Shown here: in pieces, positions 34,302 to 45,147 of the stretch
Position numbering within the stretch: the stretch's first letter is position 1
How the letters are laid out: the number at the start of each line of letters is the position of its first letter
Origin: Rugalucina vietnamica
Taxonomy: Eukaryota > Mollusca > Bivalvia > Lucinida > Lucinidae
NCBI GenBank assembly: GCA_964017185.1
Contig: OZ024870.1
Location: 26,373,621 to 26,437,620 of the forward strand
Direction: 5' to 3'
DNA: 64,000 nucleotides
Notes under the pieces: model-generated
Database searches by the model: none
What the model saw: the letters and a program-made list of their open reading frames with translations, nothing else
What the model was told of the DNA's origin: nothing
Made by a program: the position numbers and the translations under genes

Positions 34302-35086
34302 AAATGTTCTGGCCGGTGGAGTTGTAGTTACAAATGACGAATGCAATGCAGCAGAAAGGGATCTTGTTATACTGTCACCTCTAGCATGTCTAACCAATAT
34401 CTCAGCCAAGCATTTAACCTTCAACCTACTCTTGAGATAGCGTGCAGTAATTAAAGAAGAAAGTCCCGGGCAACTGATCCATAAAGTAAGAAAGTGACAA
34501 GTTGCATAGTTAAAGACACATATCAATGAGATGTATAGATTAGTGGCATGATATTTCTATGAGCTGTCAAAGGAAAAAGTATAACCTGTGAATTCAGTGA
34601 AGCCCTAATCGGCCTCGACATCTGCCTGCACTGTCTGAGCGATGTATACACTTTGTGAAGGAAAAATGGTACGGCAACTGAACTAGCAGTATCCACTCTC
34701 TAGAATGTCTTAGGCTAGTCTTGAATGGTGACACATTGTCTTGCTTGCCTTTGTTATGTGGAAGCATCTTATAAGTTAATCAATGATGTAATCCAAAACT
34801 TTAATAATTAATTGGATTTTACATGTAATAAGGATAATAAGAATAATAATGGCACAATAGATCTCAGGGGTTTAAGCTTTCCATGATGGGAGCTGTAATA
34901 TTCTATAACCAAGTCAAATATGAGCAATATTACAAGAAAATGTGACTTCAGGATTTTCGATGAGGTTGGCTGACTGCGGCCACAGATTTTAAGACCAATA
35001 CCATGAAGTTAATAGTTAACAACTGAATTGTATCTTCTCTTCATTATAAATATAATTTGTGTACTTTCATGCATGTAAAACCATAT
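34302..35086. other. Stretch without recognised content
   Basis: No gene or shared repeat seen. Confidence 0.45.
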
Positions 35087-35321
35087 GAGCCACATCGTGA
35101 GTAAACCGGATTTTTGCCTAGGCGAAAACAAAGGCGCAGATCAGCTTCGCGGTAACCGCGAAGCTGATCAGCGCCTTTGTTTTCGCTACTCGGATAGTAC
35201 AATTCCTCTTCTACTTAAATCCAAAATTTCAAGCATCTAGCTCTTTTCTGAGCTTGTACAGGCCGGTTTGTGTCGGACCTGGTCGGAAACCCCGAAGACC
35301 GGTTTTCTCGCGTCGAGGCTC
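35087..35321 (+). mobile_element. MITE family A, forward copy
   Basis: Target duplication ATAT on both sides. Palindrome TTCGCGGTAACCGCGAA perfect. Very close in sequence to 15783-16017 (both share AGCTCTTTTCTGAGCTTG). Confidence 0.95.
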
Positions 35322-35326
35322 ATATA

Positions 35327-35622
35327 CAGCTCTAGGCCAGGGGCTGACAACTCCCGAGCAGACATAAATCTTGTCTATCTGTCCACTTCTTCATTTAAGT
35401 TTCGCCCTTCTAATGACTTTGTAAGAGTCTTCCTCATCCTAATGAAATGCATAGGCTACCAAAGTTGACCTTGCCATGAAATAGGTCATTGTCATCCAAG
35501 GGTAACAATTTACATCAACTTTGCAAACATTGCTTCATGCCAAGCTTCAAGATCACAAGACTTTCGGTTCTAAATATGGACAAGAAGTTTTAAAAAATTA
35601 GCTGTGGAAATGAGTGGGAGTT
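35327..35622 (+). mobile_element. Family B fragment
   Basis: CAGGGGCTGACAACTCCCG, TTGACCTTGCCATG, AAATAGGTCATTGTCATCC and GCTTCATGCCAAGCTTC follow B core order. Both ends missing. Confidence 0.65.
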
Positions 35623-36721
35623 TGACCAAAGTTTTGCCATGGAAGTGTGGGGGAAATACCCCGATTTGCTTTATATAGGCAAAAAGGGCTGCAAAATGAG
35701 CTGGCTGCAGGGGAAAACAGCAGTGGTTTTACCAACAAGCAGTCCCCGCAGGGTGGGTCTTTTAGTGGGGATTCGCTGGACCAAAAGAAGTCAAAGTCCC
35801 CGCTATTCCCCGGGGTGGGGGGGGGGGGGGGGCGTGGTTACAAATGACTAGTGCATTACACAAACAGGACAGACTTTTCTGATAAACTTGTACAACTTTA
35901 ACAGTACCCAAACCACAGCCAAGAAATCAGTCACAGAGTTGTTACGCTTAATATTCTTATGATTTCATCAAACATCATCTATGAGAGCACTATAACTCTG
36001 TACTTGATAACCTTTAAAGCTTATATGCAGAAAAAGCCCCACTAAACAATGCAATCTAAATTCATTAGAGCAATGCAATTAGCTCTATATATACCAATAG
36101 TTTAGCCTCATTTGACCCTGTTTGGATAATCGCAATGTCACTAGGTGCAATAAATATTTTTCGTTTTTTAATTAAGCGATTTTTTTTTTCAATCCACTCA
36201 ATAGAAGTTGACACTTATATGATTTTTAGGGCACTAGTCATGTGTATGGGTTTACTGAATAATTCTATTGAAAGCTACAATCGGCTTGACTTGGTTTTCT
36301 GGATAGATAAAGTAAAGTCGTCAATAGGATTACTTGAGTAGGATGAGGGTTCCGCTGATTGAGTTGCATCAGTGAGGAAAGTTTCATGCTTGATCAATCT
36401 ACCACACACAGATACCTAATCATTACCTATAAAGTACATGTTATAAATTACACTGAGAGTCATCAACTGAACTACCTTGATTCCTCCAAACAAGAGAAAC
36501 TGAACATGGCACAATTACTTTTGACCCTTATAGGGAAAGTTTCTAAGCATCTGCAATGCTTACTTATAACAAATCTTTCTGTTACATGTATCTGTTTCTA
36601 CTTTGTTCAACTCTGAACCCAGTCACTCTGAGTCCCTTTCTCTACAACTAAGTCACCATACTCCTTTTTTTGCAAGACAATAATTTTCAGTCTTGTATCT
36701 ACCAATTTTCATGAAGAAGAT
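35623..36721. other. Stretch with a G tract, no gene
   Basis: A 16-base G run at 35817-35832. 35630-35850 is GC-richer than its surroundings, with two overlapping open frames that lack domains. The rest is AT-rich. Confidence 0.45.
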
Positions 36722-37219
36722 GTTTGAATATTATGGTCATATACATGCATATAGCCCCGGGGCAGGGGAAGACAACCCCCTGGGGACATTTTTTTTTTTT
36801 CATAAACATAAATATTCTGTCCATTTGCCCATTCAAATGCATGGGCGACTTATGCTGGCCTTGCCGTAAAATAGGTCAAGGTCATCCCAGGGCCATGATT
36901 TATACAAATTTTGCAGAGCTCCATTGCCTGATGCTACATGCCAAGTTTCAAAATCATGGGCCTTCTGGTTCTGGAGATTTTTAAAGGTTTTTGCTATTTA
37001 TAGCCATGGTGGCCATCTTGTTCATGTGACCAGGACCATTTATATAAACTTTGGTTCCCCCTTACTAAGGTTGCTCCATATGAAGTTTGGCTTTGATTGG
37101 CCCAGGGGTTTCAGGAGAAGATGTTTGAACATTGTGAACAACGACACCAATGACGACGAGGGAACATGGGTACACTACAAGCTCACCTTGTGAGCCTAAT
37201 GGTTCAGGTGAGCTAACAA
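36722..37219 (+). mobile_element. Family B element, near full single-core copy
   Basis: From GAATATTATGGTCATATAC and CCCCGGGGCAGGGG through AAATAGGTCAAGGTCATCCC, GCCATGGTGGCCATCTTG, and AGGAGAAGATGTTTG to GTGAGCCTAATGGTTCAGGTGAGC. The run AGGTCAAGGTCA gives two adjacent receptor half-sites. Confidence 0.8.
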
Positions 37220-37647
37220 AATCGAGTGTGGATTGAGCAACAAACTACAGCAAAGCAATGTTGATTTGGCATAAATCTACAACATGGCAATGAACTCTTT
37301 TGCTGTTAGTTGGTGCCAAACACACCAAGCTTCTAATTACTGCATTCCATTTTGTCACTTGTGATATTGCATCAATCAATGCTGTAAGAAATCTGTTGCA
37401 TCACGGGTATGTTGCATCACGGATATATAGTGTGTGTATGGATAACATGAGCATGATAACGGGCAGAGACAGCAAGCCTACCTTGACATTTCAAGTCCTG
37501 TAGTTACTGGCCACTTGTCATGGATGTCCTCTGTCTTTATTGTATTACCATTTTGACTGCAACAAATAAACATTTTTCATGCTTTAATGGTTTATACATG
37601 TACAAACTGGTTATCCAGAGACAACCAACACGACCAAGAAACCAATG
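37220..37647. other. Stretch without recognised content
   Basis: No gene or shared repeat seen. Confidence 0.4.
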
Positions 37648-37868
37648 GAGCCGCGTAATGAGATTTTTGCCTATGCGAAAACAAAGGCGCACATCAGCTG
37701 TGCATAATAACTGCACAGCTGATCAGCGCCTTTGTTTTCACTACACAGATAGTACAATTCATCATCCTCCTAAATTCAAAATTTCAAGCTTCTAACCATC
37801 TTCTGTAGCTGTACAGGCCAGTTTGTGTCAGTCCTGGTCGGAAGCCTGAAGACCATTTTTCTCGTGAA
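37648..37868 (+). mobile_element. MITE family A, forward copy
   Basis: Palindrome GCTGTGCATAATAACTGCACAGC carries a small insertion at the tip. Left terminus shortened by deletion, right terminus degraded (CTCGTGAATGAG). Confidence 0.85.
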
Positions 37869-37892
37869 TGAGATGAAAATGGGACAAAATTA

Positions 37893-38130
37893 ATGAATAC
37901 CTGTCTGGGAACAACAGTGGTTCCCAATACCTGTCTGGGAACAACAGTGGTTCCCAATACCAGTCTAGGAACAACAGTGGGTCCCAATCCCTTTCTGGGA
38001 ACAACAGTGGGTCCCAATAACTGTATGGGAACAACAGTGGGTCCCAATACCTGTCTGGGAAAAACAGTGGGTCCCAATCCCTGTCTGGGAACAACAGTGG
38101 GTCCCAATACCTGTCTGGGAACAACAGTTG
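37893..38130 (+). repeat. 30-bp minisatellite, 8 copies
   Basis: Unit TACCTGTCTGGGAACAACAG plus TGG(G/T)TCCCAA. Each unit holds GGGAAC...GTTCCC inverted ends. As 30 is a multiple of three, frames stay open on both strands and give 10-residue repeats; these are not genes. Confidence 0.95.
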
Positions 38131-38285
38131 TCTTATATCAATTTTATCCGCATTGGCTGTTCTCAGTCATGTTAGTTGTCTCTGGATATCAGTTGTAATG
38201 TATAGTAAAAATTTAATCCTGCCATTTGACCTCACATAATGTCTCTTTATATTAGCAGTGGGTTGTCCATTTGCTTTAGACTGCT

Positions 38286-38713
38286 TACCGTGGCTATAGA
38301 GTCTGGCAGTGTGCTAGCTCGGGAAATATTTTCCATTATGTATAGTTTGAATAAGGATACAATATAGCTGTCTTGTTGGTCCTCGACTGACTGTAGACTA
38401 GTAGTTCCTGTGGCTATAAAGGTTGGCAGTCAGCTGGCTTGGGAAATATTTCCCATTATGTATAGTTTGAATAAGGATACAATATACCTGTCTTGTTGGT
38501 CCTCAACTGACTGCAGACTAGTAGTTCCTGTGGCTATAAAGGTTGGCAGTGTGCTGGCTTGGGAAATATTTCCCATTATGTTTTATTTAAAAAAGGAAAC
38601 ACTATACCTATATATATCTTGTTGGTCCTCATCTTACTGCAGACTAGTAGCTCCTGTGGCTATAGAGGTTGACAGTGTGCTAGCTCGGGAAAATATTTCC
38701 CCATTATGTCTTA
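38286..38713 (+). repeat. ~120-bp minisatellite, left part
   Basis: Unit contains TGGTCCTCGACTGACTGTAG, ACTAGTAGTTCC, GGTTGGCAGTGTGCT and the 14-base palindrome GGGAAATATTTCCC. About 3.5 units, cut off by a B element. Confidence 0.9.
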
Positions 38714-40224
38714 TTAGCTCACCTGAGCCGAAGGCTCACAGGTGAGCTTATAGGATAGGCAGGCACCCGGCGCCCGTCCGTCGTCATCGTCCTTCCGTCC
38801 ACCATTTTCAAAGATCTTCTTCTCTGAAACCGCTTGGCCAATCAAAGCCAAATTTAATATGAAGCATCTATAGGAAGGGGGAACCAATGTGTATATAAGA
38901 AATCCAGGTCACATGACCAAGATGGCCGCCATGCCCATATATTGTAAAAACCCTTCAAAAATCTTTTTCTCCAGAACCGGTGGACAGATTTCAACGAAAA
39001 CTTGGCATGAAGCATCGATGGCTCAAGCACTACAATGTATATATAAATCATGACCCTGTGATGACCTTGACCTATTTTACGGCAAGGTCAACATAGGTCG
39101 CCAATGCATTTGAATGGGGAAAACTTTTAAAATGTCATTTAAAGTGAAAGTCTTGCAGGAAATGGGCAGTAGGACTGAATATTAATGATTTTTTAAAATA
39201 AGAAATTGGACCCCGGGGGCTCATGTGCCCCTACCCTGGGACAATATACATGTATATCTCCATAATATTCAAACGTCTTCTCCTCTGAAATCGCTAGGCC
39301 AATCAAAGCCATATTTTATGTGAAGCATCAATAGGAAGGGATGACCAATGTGTATATAGATAATTTAGGTCACATGACCAGAATGGCCGCCATGCCCATA
39401 TATGGTAAAAACCCTTCAAAAATCTTCTTCTCCAGAACCGGTGGACCGATTTCAACGAAACTTGGCTTGAATTATTGATGACTCAAGTACTACAATGTGT
39501 ATATAAATCATGACCCTGTGATGACCTTGACCTATTTTACGGCAAGGTCAACATAGGTCGCCAATGCATTTGAATGGGGAAAACTTTTGAAATGTCATTT
39601 AAAGTGAAAGTCATGCACAGCAGGACTGAATATTAATGATTCTGAAAAAATTGGTCCCCAGGAGCTCATATGCCCCCACCCTGGGGCAGTATACATGTAT
39701 ATTTCCATAATATTCAAACATCTTCTCCTCTGAAACTGCTTGGCCAATCAAAGCCAAATTTTATGTGAAGCATCTATAGGATGGGGTACCCAATGTGTAT
39801 ATAAATAATCCAGGTCACATGTCCAAGATGGCCGCCATGCTCATATATGGTAAAAACCCTTCAAAAATCTTTTTCTCAGGAACCGGTGGACCGATTTCAA
39901 AGAAACTTGGCATGAAGCATCGATGGCTAAAGTACTACAATGTTTATATAAATCATGACCCTGTGATGACCTTGACCTATTGGACGACAAGGTCAACATA
40001 GGTTGCCAATGCATTTGAATGGGGAAAACTGTTAACATTTCATTTGAAGGGAATAAATAAAATAGAAATTGGCAAATGGACAGAATATTGATTATTCTGA
40101 AAACAAATGGCCCAAGGGCTTCGTCTGCCCCTGCACTGGGGCTAAATACCATAATATTCAAACATGTTTATTGGCATATGTAGCAGATCTCAGGTGAGCG
40201 TTAACAGGACCATTGGTCCTCTGG
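38714..40224 (-). mobile_element. Family B element with three tandem cores, inside the 120-bp minisatellite
   Basis: Left end TTAGCTCACCTGAGCCGAAG forms a hairpin with CTTCGG..CAGGTGAGC; right end AGATCTCAGGTGAGCGTTAAC then GGACCATTGGTCCTCTGG. Between them a core of about 450 bp is present three times (starts near 38815, 39272, 39719), each with TCTCTGAAA/CCTCTGAAA, CCAAGATGGCCGCCATG, CGATTTCAACGAAACTTGG and TGACCTTGACCT. No coding capacity; autonomous partner unknown. Confidence 0.85.
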
Positions 40225-40945
40225 TTTAAATAAGGAAACACAATACCTATCTTGTTGGTCCTCAACTGACTGTAGACTAGTAGTTCCAGTGGCTATATAG
40301 AATCTGGCAGTGTGCTAGTTCGGGAAATATTCCCCATTATGTCAAAATTTATATAAGGAAACACAATACCTATCTTGTTGGTCCTCGACTAACTGTAGAC
40401 TAGTGGTTCCAGTGGCTATAGAGGTTGGCAGTGTGCTAGCTTGGGAAATATTTCCCATTATGTCTAGTTTGAATAAGGATACAATATACCTATCTTGCTG
40501 GTCCTCGACTGACTGTAGACTAGTAGTTCCAGTGGCTATAAAGGTTGGCAGTGTGCTGGCTCGGGAAAAATTTCCCATTATGTCTAAATTTAAATAAGGG
40601 AACACTATACCTATCTTGTTGGTCCTCGACTGACTAGACTAGTAGTTCCAGTGGCTATAGAAGCTGGCAGTGTGCTAGCTTGGAAAATATTTCCCATTAT
40701 GTCTAAATTTAAATAAGGACACACTATACCTATCTTGTTGGTCCTCCACTAACTGTAGACTAGCAGTTCCAGTGGCTATAGAAGCTGGCAGTGTGCTAGC
40801 TTGGGAAATATTTCCCATTATGTCTAAATTTAAATAAGAACACACTATACCTATCTTGTTGGTCCTCGACTGACTGCAGACTAGTAGTTCCAGTGGCTAT
40901 AGAGGTTGGCAGTGTGCTGGCTCGGGAAATATTTCCCATTATGTC
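40225..40945 (+). repeat. ~120-bp minisatellite, right part
   Basis: Six units of 119-124 bp, same as 38286-38713 but with the TCTAAATTTAAATAAGG spacer variant. It resumes TTTAAATAAGGAAACAC straight after the B element. Confidence 0.9.
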
Positions 40946-41073
40946 TAGTGATGTAAGTGGCTTCATCTCCCTGGAAATAGAGTAAGCACAACGCTGGTTA
41001 TCCAGAGACAACAAACATGACTGAGAACAACCGAGGCAGATAAAATCAATAAGAAACAATTGTGATTAGATAT

Positions 41074-41295
41074 GAGCCGCGACATGAGAAAACCAGGCTT
41101 CGGGATTTCTGACCAGGTCCGACATAAACCGGCCTGTACAGACACAGAAGAAGGATAGAAGCTTGAAATTTCTGATTTAAGAAGAAGAGGGATTGTACTA
41201 TGCTTGTAGCCAAAACAAAGGCGCTGACCAGCTTCACAGTTACTGCGCCTTTGTTTTCACATAAGCAAAAATCCTGTTTTAACATGACAAGGCTC
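41074..41295 (-). mobile_element. MITE family A, reverse copy
   Basis: Target duplication ATAT on both sides. One arm of the palindrome is deleted (CAGCTTCACAGTTACTGCGCC). Confidence 0.9.
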
Positions 41296-41681
41296 ATATA
41301 GAATGTAATCTATAAGAGAATAAATTCCTGTTTTGGAACAGCTTGCCATGGGTAAGAATGATCTGTAACAAGTTGTTCCAAGAATGATCTGTGGCAAGTT
41401 GTTCCCAGACAGGTGTTTGCTTCCTATAGCTACAATTTACCCTGTGTGAGAAATACTTATCTCACCCTTGTTATCTCACCCCAGGCGGACCTATGTGCAC
41501 ATGCTCCTTTTTAACACTGGTCGTAACGTCATGGTTAAGCGCACGTCTCGACGATGTCAGAAACATTCTATTTTAAAAATGGCGGATGCGATTGCAGTGT
41601 TTTTTCAATGTAAATGTTATGATAATCAAGCGTCGCCCCATTAAGGCATGCAAGAAAAAGAATCTATCATTCGTGTATGGT
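41296..41681. other. Stretch with a small tandem duplication
   Basis: AAGAATGATCTGT(A/G)(A/G)CAAGTTGTTCC occurs twice near 41350-41410. Nothing else recognised. Confidence 0.5.
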
Positions 41682-41778
41682 ATGGATAGACAAATCTGTC
41701 CCTCCGGTCACAGTTTGGCATCACAGGCGAGCCTCGTGATGCCAAACTGTGATCCTCAGGACAGATTTGTCTATCCAT
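41682..41778. repeat. 97-bp near-perfect palindrome
   Basis: Arms ATGGATAGACAAATCTGTCC and GGTCACAGTTTGGCATCAC on the left meet their complements on the right, with a tip AGGCGAGCCT. The mismatched internal patch is CTCCG against CTGAG. Confidence 0.9.
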
Positions 41779-42494
41779 CCCTGACACTCATATTCTCAGT
41801 GACATTGGTTGTCTAAAAATTACTGGTGTAAAACACTGGATGTAAACTGAAAGCTTTACTTAGGGAGCGGCCATTTGATTTTTATGGGAGAAGGGCTGGA
41901 AGATTTTTTGAAAAAAATTTCCAGGACTGAATTTTGCCCCAAAAAATATCTAGAACAGGATAAATTCTATTGTGCATATTGTATTATACGAAAATAAAAA
42001 GACAGGACCACATCCCGAGTGCAAAAATATCAAGGCCCGAAAACATCTTCCACTCCCCACTCCCCTCCCCCCCCCCCCCCCCCCCCCCCCCCGCCCATCA
42101 CCCCTGATTGAAAACGACAAAAACAAGTTCAGCATCTACTCTAATGACCCTCCCTGCAAAACGAACAGAATCCATTATTGGTGTTCTCAAAGAATCTCAA
42201 GCTCTATGGGAAACAAGGCTTTGCTGAAGTGACGCACTTGATGGTGGATCTGGGGGCAGGGGCTTTAAACCAATAATTCATCCTTTTTTTTCGATATTAC
42301 TCAGTAATGCAGCATTATGAACTTCCAAAAACAGAACGAACTCAGCTGAGATTCCAAGCAAACCATGCGATGACACAAACCACAATGATCCAGATTTGGG
42401 TTATATTGCTAGAACATTACGAAAGGTTAAGATGCTAATAGCAGGGCAGCAACAAGTGAAGTCAATGCCCTGTAGATAAGAGGGCCAGGGTTAC
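41779..42494. other. Stretch with a C tract, no gene
   Basis: A 26-base C run at 42067-42092. Open frames across it are low-complexity and not genes. Confidence 0.5.
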
Positions 42495-42725
42495 AAATTT
42501 GGTTGATTTGAGGTTTGTTTGTTTGTGTTGAAGCTTAACATCCCGGTCAACAATTTTTCAGTCATGTCTGGATGGAGCCAACGCTTCCTGGGTTTAACCA
42601 GTACTGTAGGGAGTTAATGCTTCTTGCTCAAGGACACAACACGGTGACGCCTGTGGGCATCAAACCCAAGACCTCTCGATTCGGAGTCCGACACTCTACC
42701 ACTATGCCACCTCGCTCCCTAAATT
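42495..42725 (-). mobile_element. tRNA-derived SINE, type 4, reverse
   Basis: On the minus strand: GAGCGAGGTGGCATAGTGG, TCCGAATCGAGAGGTC and a B-box GGGTTTGATGCCC; the body has CATGACTGAAAAATTGTTG and ends with a CAAACAAACAAAC tail. Confidence 0.85.
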
Positions 42726-42727
42726 TG

Positions 42728-42876
42728 AGGTTTAACATCCCACCAACAGCCTACGTCATATGGAGACAAGACCTTGGTTTACAGTCTCATCCGACAGGCT
42801 GAAGAAGCCTGGGATCATACCTGTGACCCCTGGACCTCAAGACAATTAAGTTAACCACTGCGCCACAGAGGCCGGT
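42728..42876 (-). mobile_element. tRNA-derived SINE, type 3, reverse
   Basis: Head CGGCCTCTGTGGCGCAGTGG on the minus strand, then GTCACAGGTATGATCC as B-box region. Directly next to the previous SINE, same orientation. Confidence 0.75.
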
Positions 42877-42879
42877 GCA

Positions 42880-43109
42880 TTAACTCGTATAAGCCTAATG
42901 TCCTTTTTGTGGGACATAGGCAAACAGTATAGCCCCAGATGTGACGCCGCAGTTCTGCGGTGTCCACTCTGGGGTTATACTGTTTGCTTATAGGATTTCA
43001 TCAAAACAACTGAATAAACATTCAAAATCACTCCTGACACCCCCAAAATGGAAGTGGACTAGCCCAAATGGTAAAGATAGGAAAGTCCATTCTTCATAAT
43101 ATGGGTTAA
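42880..43109. mobile_element. MITE family E, copy with intact palindrome
   Basis: Bounded by TTAACTCGTATAAGCC and ATATGGGTTAA. A central hairpin pairs GGCAAACAGTATAGCCCCAG with CTGGGGTTATACTGTTTGC, tip GCCGCAGTTCTGCGGTG. Similar to 31477-31688. Confidence 0.85.
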
Positions 43110-43124
43110 CCTAAGGAATAATAT

Positions 43125-43299
43125 GAGCCACATCATGTGAAAACCAGCTTTTGCATATGTTCGCTACACAGATAGTACACTTCCTCTTCTTCCTATATCA
43201 GAAATTTCAAGCTTCTGGCCTTCTTCTGTGACCGCACTGGCCGGTTTGTGTCAGACCTGGTCGGAAACCCTGAAGACCGGTTTTCTCGGGTTGTGGCTC
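43125..43299 (+). mobile_element. MITE family A, forward copy without palindrome
   Basis: Target duplication ATAT on both sides. TTTTGCATATG joins TTCGCTACAC, removing the hairpin exactly. Confidence 0.9.
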
Positions 43300-43861
43300 A
43301 TATTCAACTGAAATATAAACAAGAATAGAATTTAATGCCATAAAAGTATCTGGCCATTCTGCTTTAACATCACTGCGTGCTCAGTCTATCTTGTGCCTTG
43401 GCTTATAATTTGTTAGGTTATCAAGTACAGCAGAATATTTTACATTAAGATGCCAATGCCTAAGCCAATGAAGCGAAAAAAGTTTTTGCAATTTGATCGA
43501 TAAATTCACCGATAATACAAGTAATGGTGCCAGTAAAGCAAAATTAACAAAAGTGACAATTCAAGACTAGGGACTGATCAGGCTGCTCCAGTAAGTCAAC
43601 CAGGGTCTTCACCATTTCAAGGCCAACTGAAGATGGTATTTGTCAGAGGTTCAACTAGGCACCATGATTGTGAGCAACATGCCATTAAGCATGCGCCAGT
43701 GAGATATGACATGCCTCCCATTAACACCTATCCCCATCACCCCCTAACACCTGTCAGCTATATTTTTATACAAACTGAGAAATATTCACATTTCTTCTCT
43801 TCTGCTGAAGGGTTGGGGGGGGGGGGGAAGGGGGCACATTGTGGCTCAGTCATAAGTTCTT
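43300..43861. other. Stretch with a G tract, no gene
   Basis: A 13-base G run at 43815-43827. Nothing else recognised. Confidence 0.4.
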
Positions 43862-43975
43862 GAAACTTGGAATGTAACATCAAAGATTCAAGCACCGCTA
43901 AGATTATATAAATCATGACCCTGTGATGACCTTGACCTATTTAACACTTAAGTCACCTGACCAACATCAGGTTAG
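43862..43975 (-). mobile_element. Family B core fragment
   Basis: ATATAAATCATGACCCTGTG then ATGACCTTGACCTATTTAAC, matching the core at 39030-39070. Confidence 0.7.
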
Positions 43976-44294
43976 CATTTCAAGATCCATGATCCTCAGG
44001 TTTTATTTTTATTGAGATTATTAATAATAACTGTACTAAGGGAGGTAAATTTGGGAACAACTTAAGCTTTCAGGAGTAGGCTTTCTTTGAAGTAATAGAC
44101 TTTTCACTTTTAATAAACCAAACATAGCCATCTAAAGGTGTATAAGAACAACAGTCCATGACACCAAGGGTAATTTTCAGTAAAAGTGACAGCTTTGAAC
44201 AGCATTTTGCCCAAATGTCTTGATCTTTTTTGCCAGCAGAATAGATTATGTTGAGACAGCCATTGCTAGTAAAGCATCTTGATTAAGATTACAT
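43976..44294. other. Stretch without recognised content
   Basis: No gene or shared repeat seen. Confidence 0.4.
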
Positions 44295-44490
44295 GAACCG
44301 CATGATGAGAGAACCACATTTTTGCCTATGCAAAAACAAGGGAGCAGATCAGCTATACAGTAACTGCACAGCTAATCAGCCCCTGTTTTCACTACACGGA
44401 TAGCACATCTCTTTTTCCCAAATCTGAAATTTCAAGCTTCCAGCCTGTGTCAGATCTTGTTGAAAATTCTGGAACTCTGATTTTCTCACG
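44295..44490 (+). mobile_element. MITE family A, forward copy, diverged
   Basis: GAACCGCATGATGAG, palindrome AGCTATACAGTAACTGCACAGC, body shortened, right end CTCACGCCACATAG lost its GGCTC. Confidence 0.75.
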
Positions 44491-44597
44491 CCACATAGTC
44501 TTAATCCCCTGATGATGTTTTGCTCCTAAAGTCCTGTGCTCTAACATCAAGCCACCTTCCTGAGACGCCTCTGCTTAAATTGGTTGATTTCAGATTT

Positions 44598-44831
44598 GAG
44601 CTGCCGCATAAGAAAACCAACAATTTGCATAGGCAAAAACAAAGGTGCAGATCAGCTGTGCAGTTACTGCACAGCTGCTCAGCGCCTTATTTTCGCTTTT
44701 CAGATAGTACAATTCCTCTTCTTCTAAAATCCGAAATTTCAAGCTTCTAGCCTGCTCCTGTGACTGTACAGACTGGTTTGTGTCTGTCCTGGTCGGAGAC
44801 CCAAATTGTTGGTTTTCTCATGGGAAGGCTC
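44598..44831 (+). mobile_element. MITE family A, forward copy
   Basis: Target duplication ATTT on both sides. Palindrome GCTGTGCAGTTACTGCACAGC, whose centre is TTA rather than the usual TAA of forward copies. Confidence 0.9.
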
Positions 44832-44835
44832 ATTT

Positions 44836-44910
44836 AATGTCCCACCAACATTTAAGTTCATACAAAGGCAGAAACTGAGATTAGTCTCATCAGAAGAAAA
44901 CCTGAGGAGC
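44836..44910 (-). mobile_element. SINE type 3 body fragment
   Basis: AATGTCCCACCAACATTTAAG and TTCATACAAAGGCAGA match the body at 42735-42770. Confidence 0.5.
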
Positions 44911-44926
44911 CTGACTTGTACATTAT

Positions 44927-45147
44927 GAGCCGCATCATGAGAAAACCAACAATGTGGTTTTCAAGCACGTCAGACACAAACCGAACTGTACAAGCACAAA
45001 AAATGGCTAGAAACTGGAAATTTTGGATTTAGAAAGTAAAGGAATTATACTATTCGTGTAGCGAAAACAAAGGCACTGATCAGCTTCGCAGTTACTGCGA
45101 AGCTGATCTGCGCCTTTGTTTTTGCATATGCAAAGTCTTAGTGGCTC
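44927..45147 (-). mobile_element. MITE family A, reverse copy with eroded right end
   Basis: Left end GAGCCGCATCATGAG and palindrome TTCGCAGTTACTGCGAA are intact. ATTGTTGGTTTTC is missing before the last GTGGCTC. Confidence 0.85.

Noticed and set aside
37784..38198. Repeat protein encoded by the 30-bp array
   Set aside because: Open on both strands for the same arithmetic reason; the unit looks like a minisatellite.
41950..42232. Proline- or glycine-rich proteins across the C tract
   Set aside because: They are translations of a homopolymer run.
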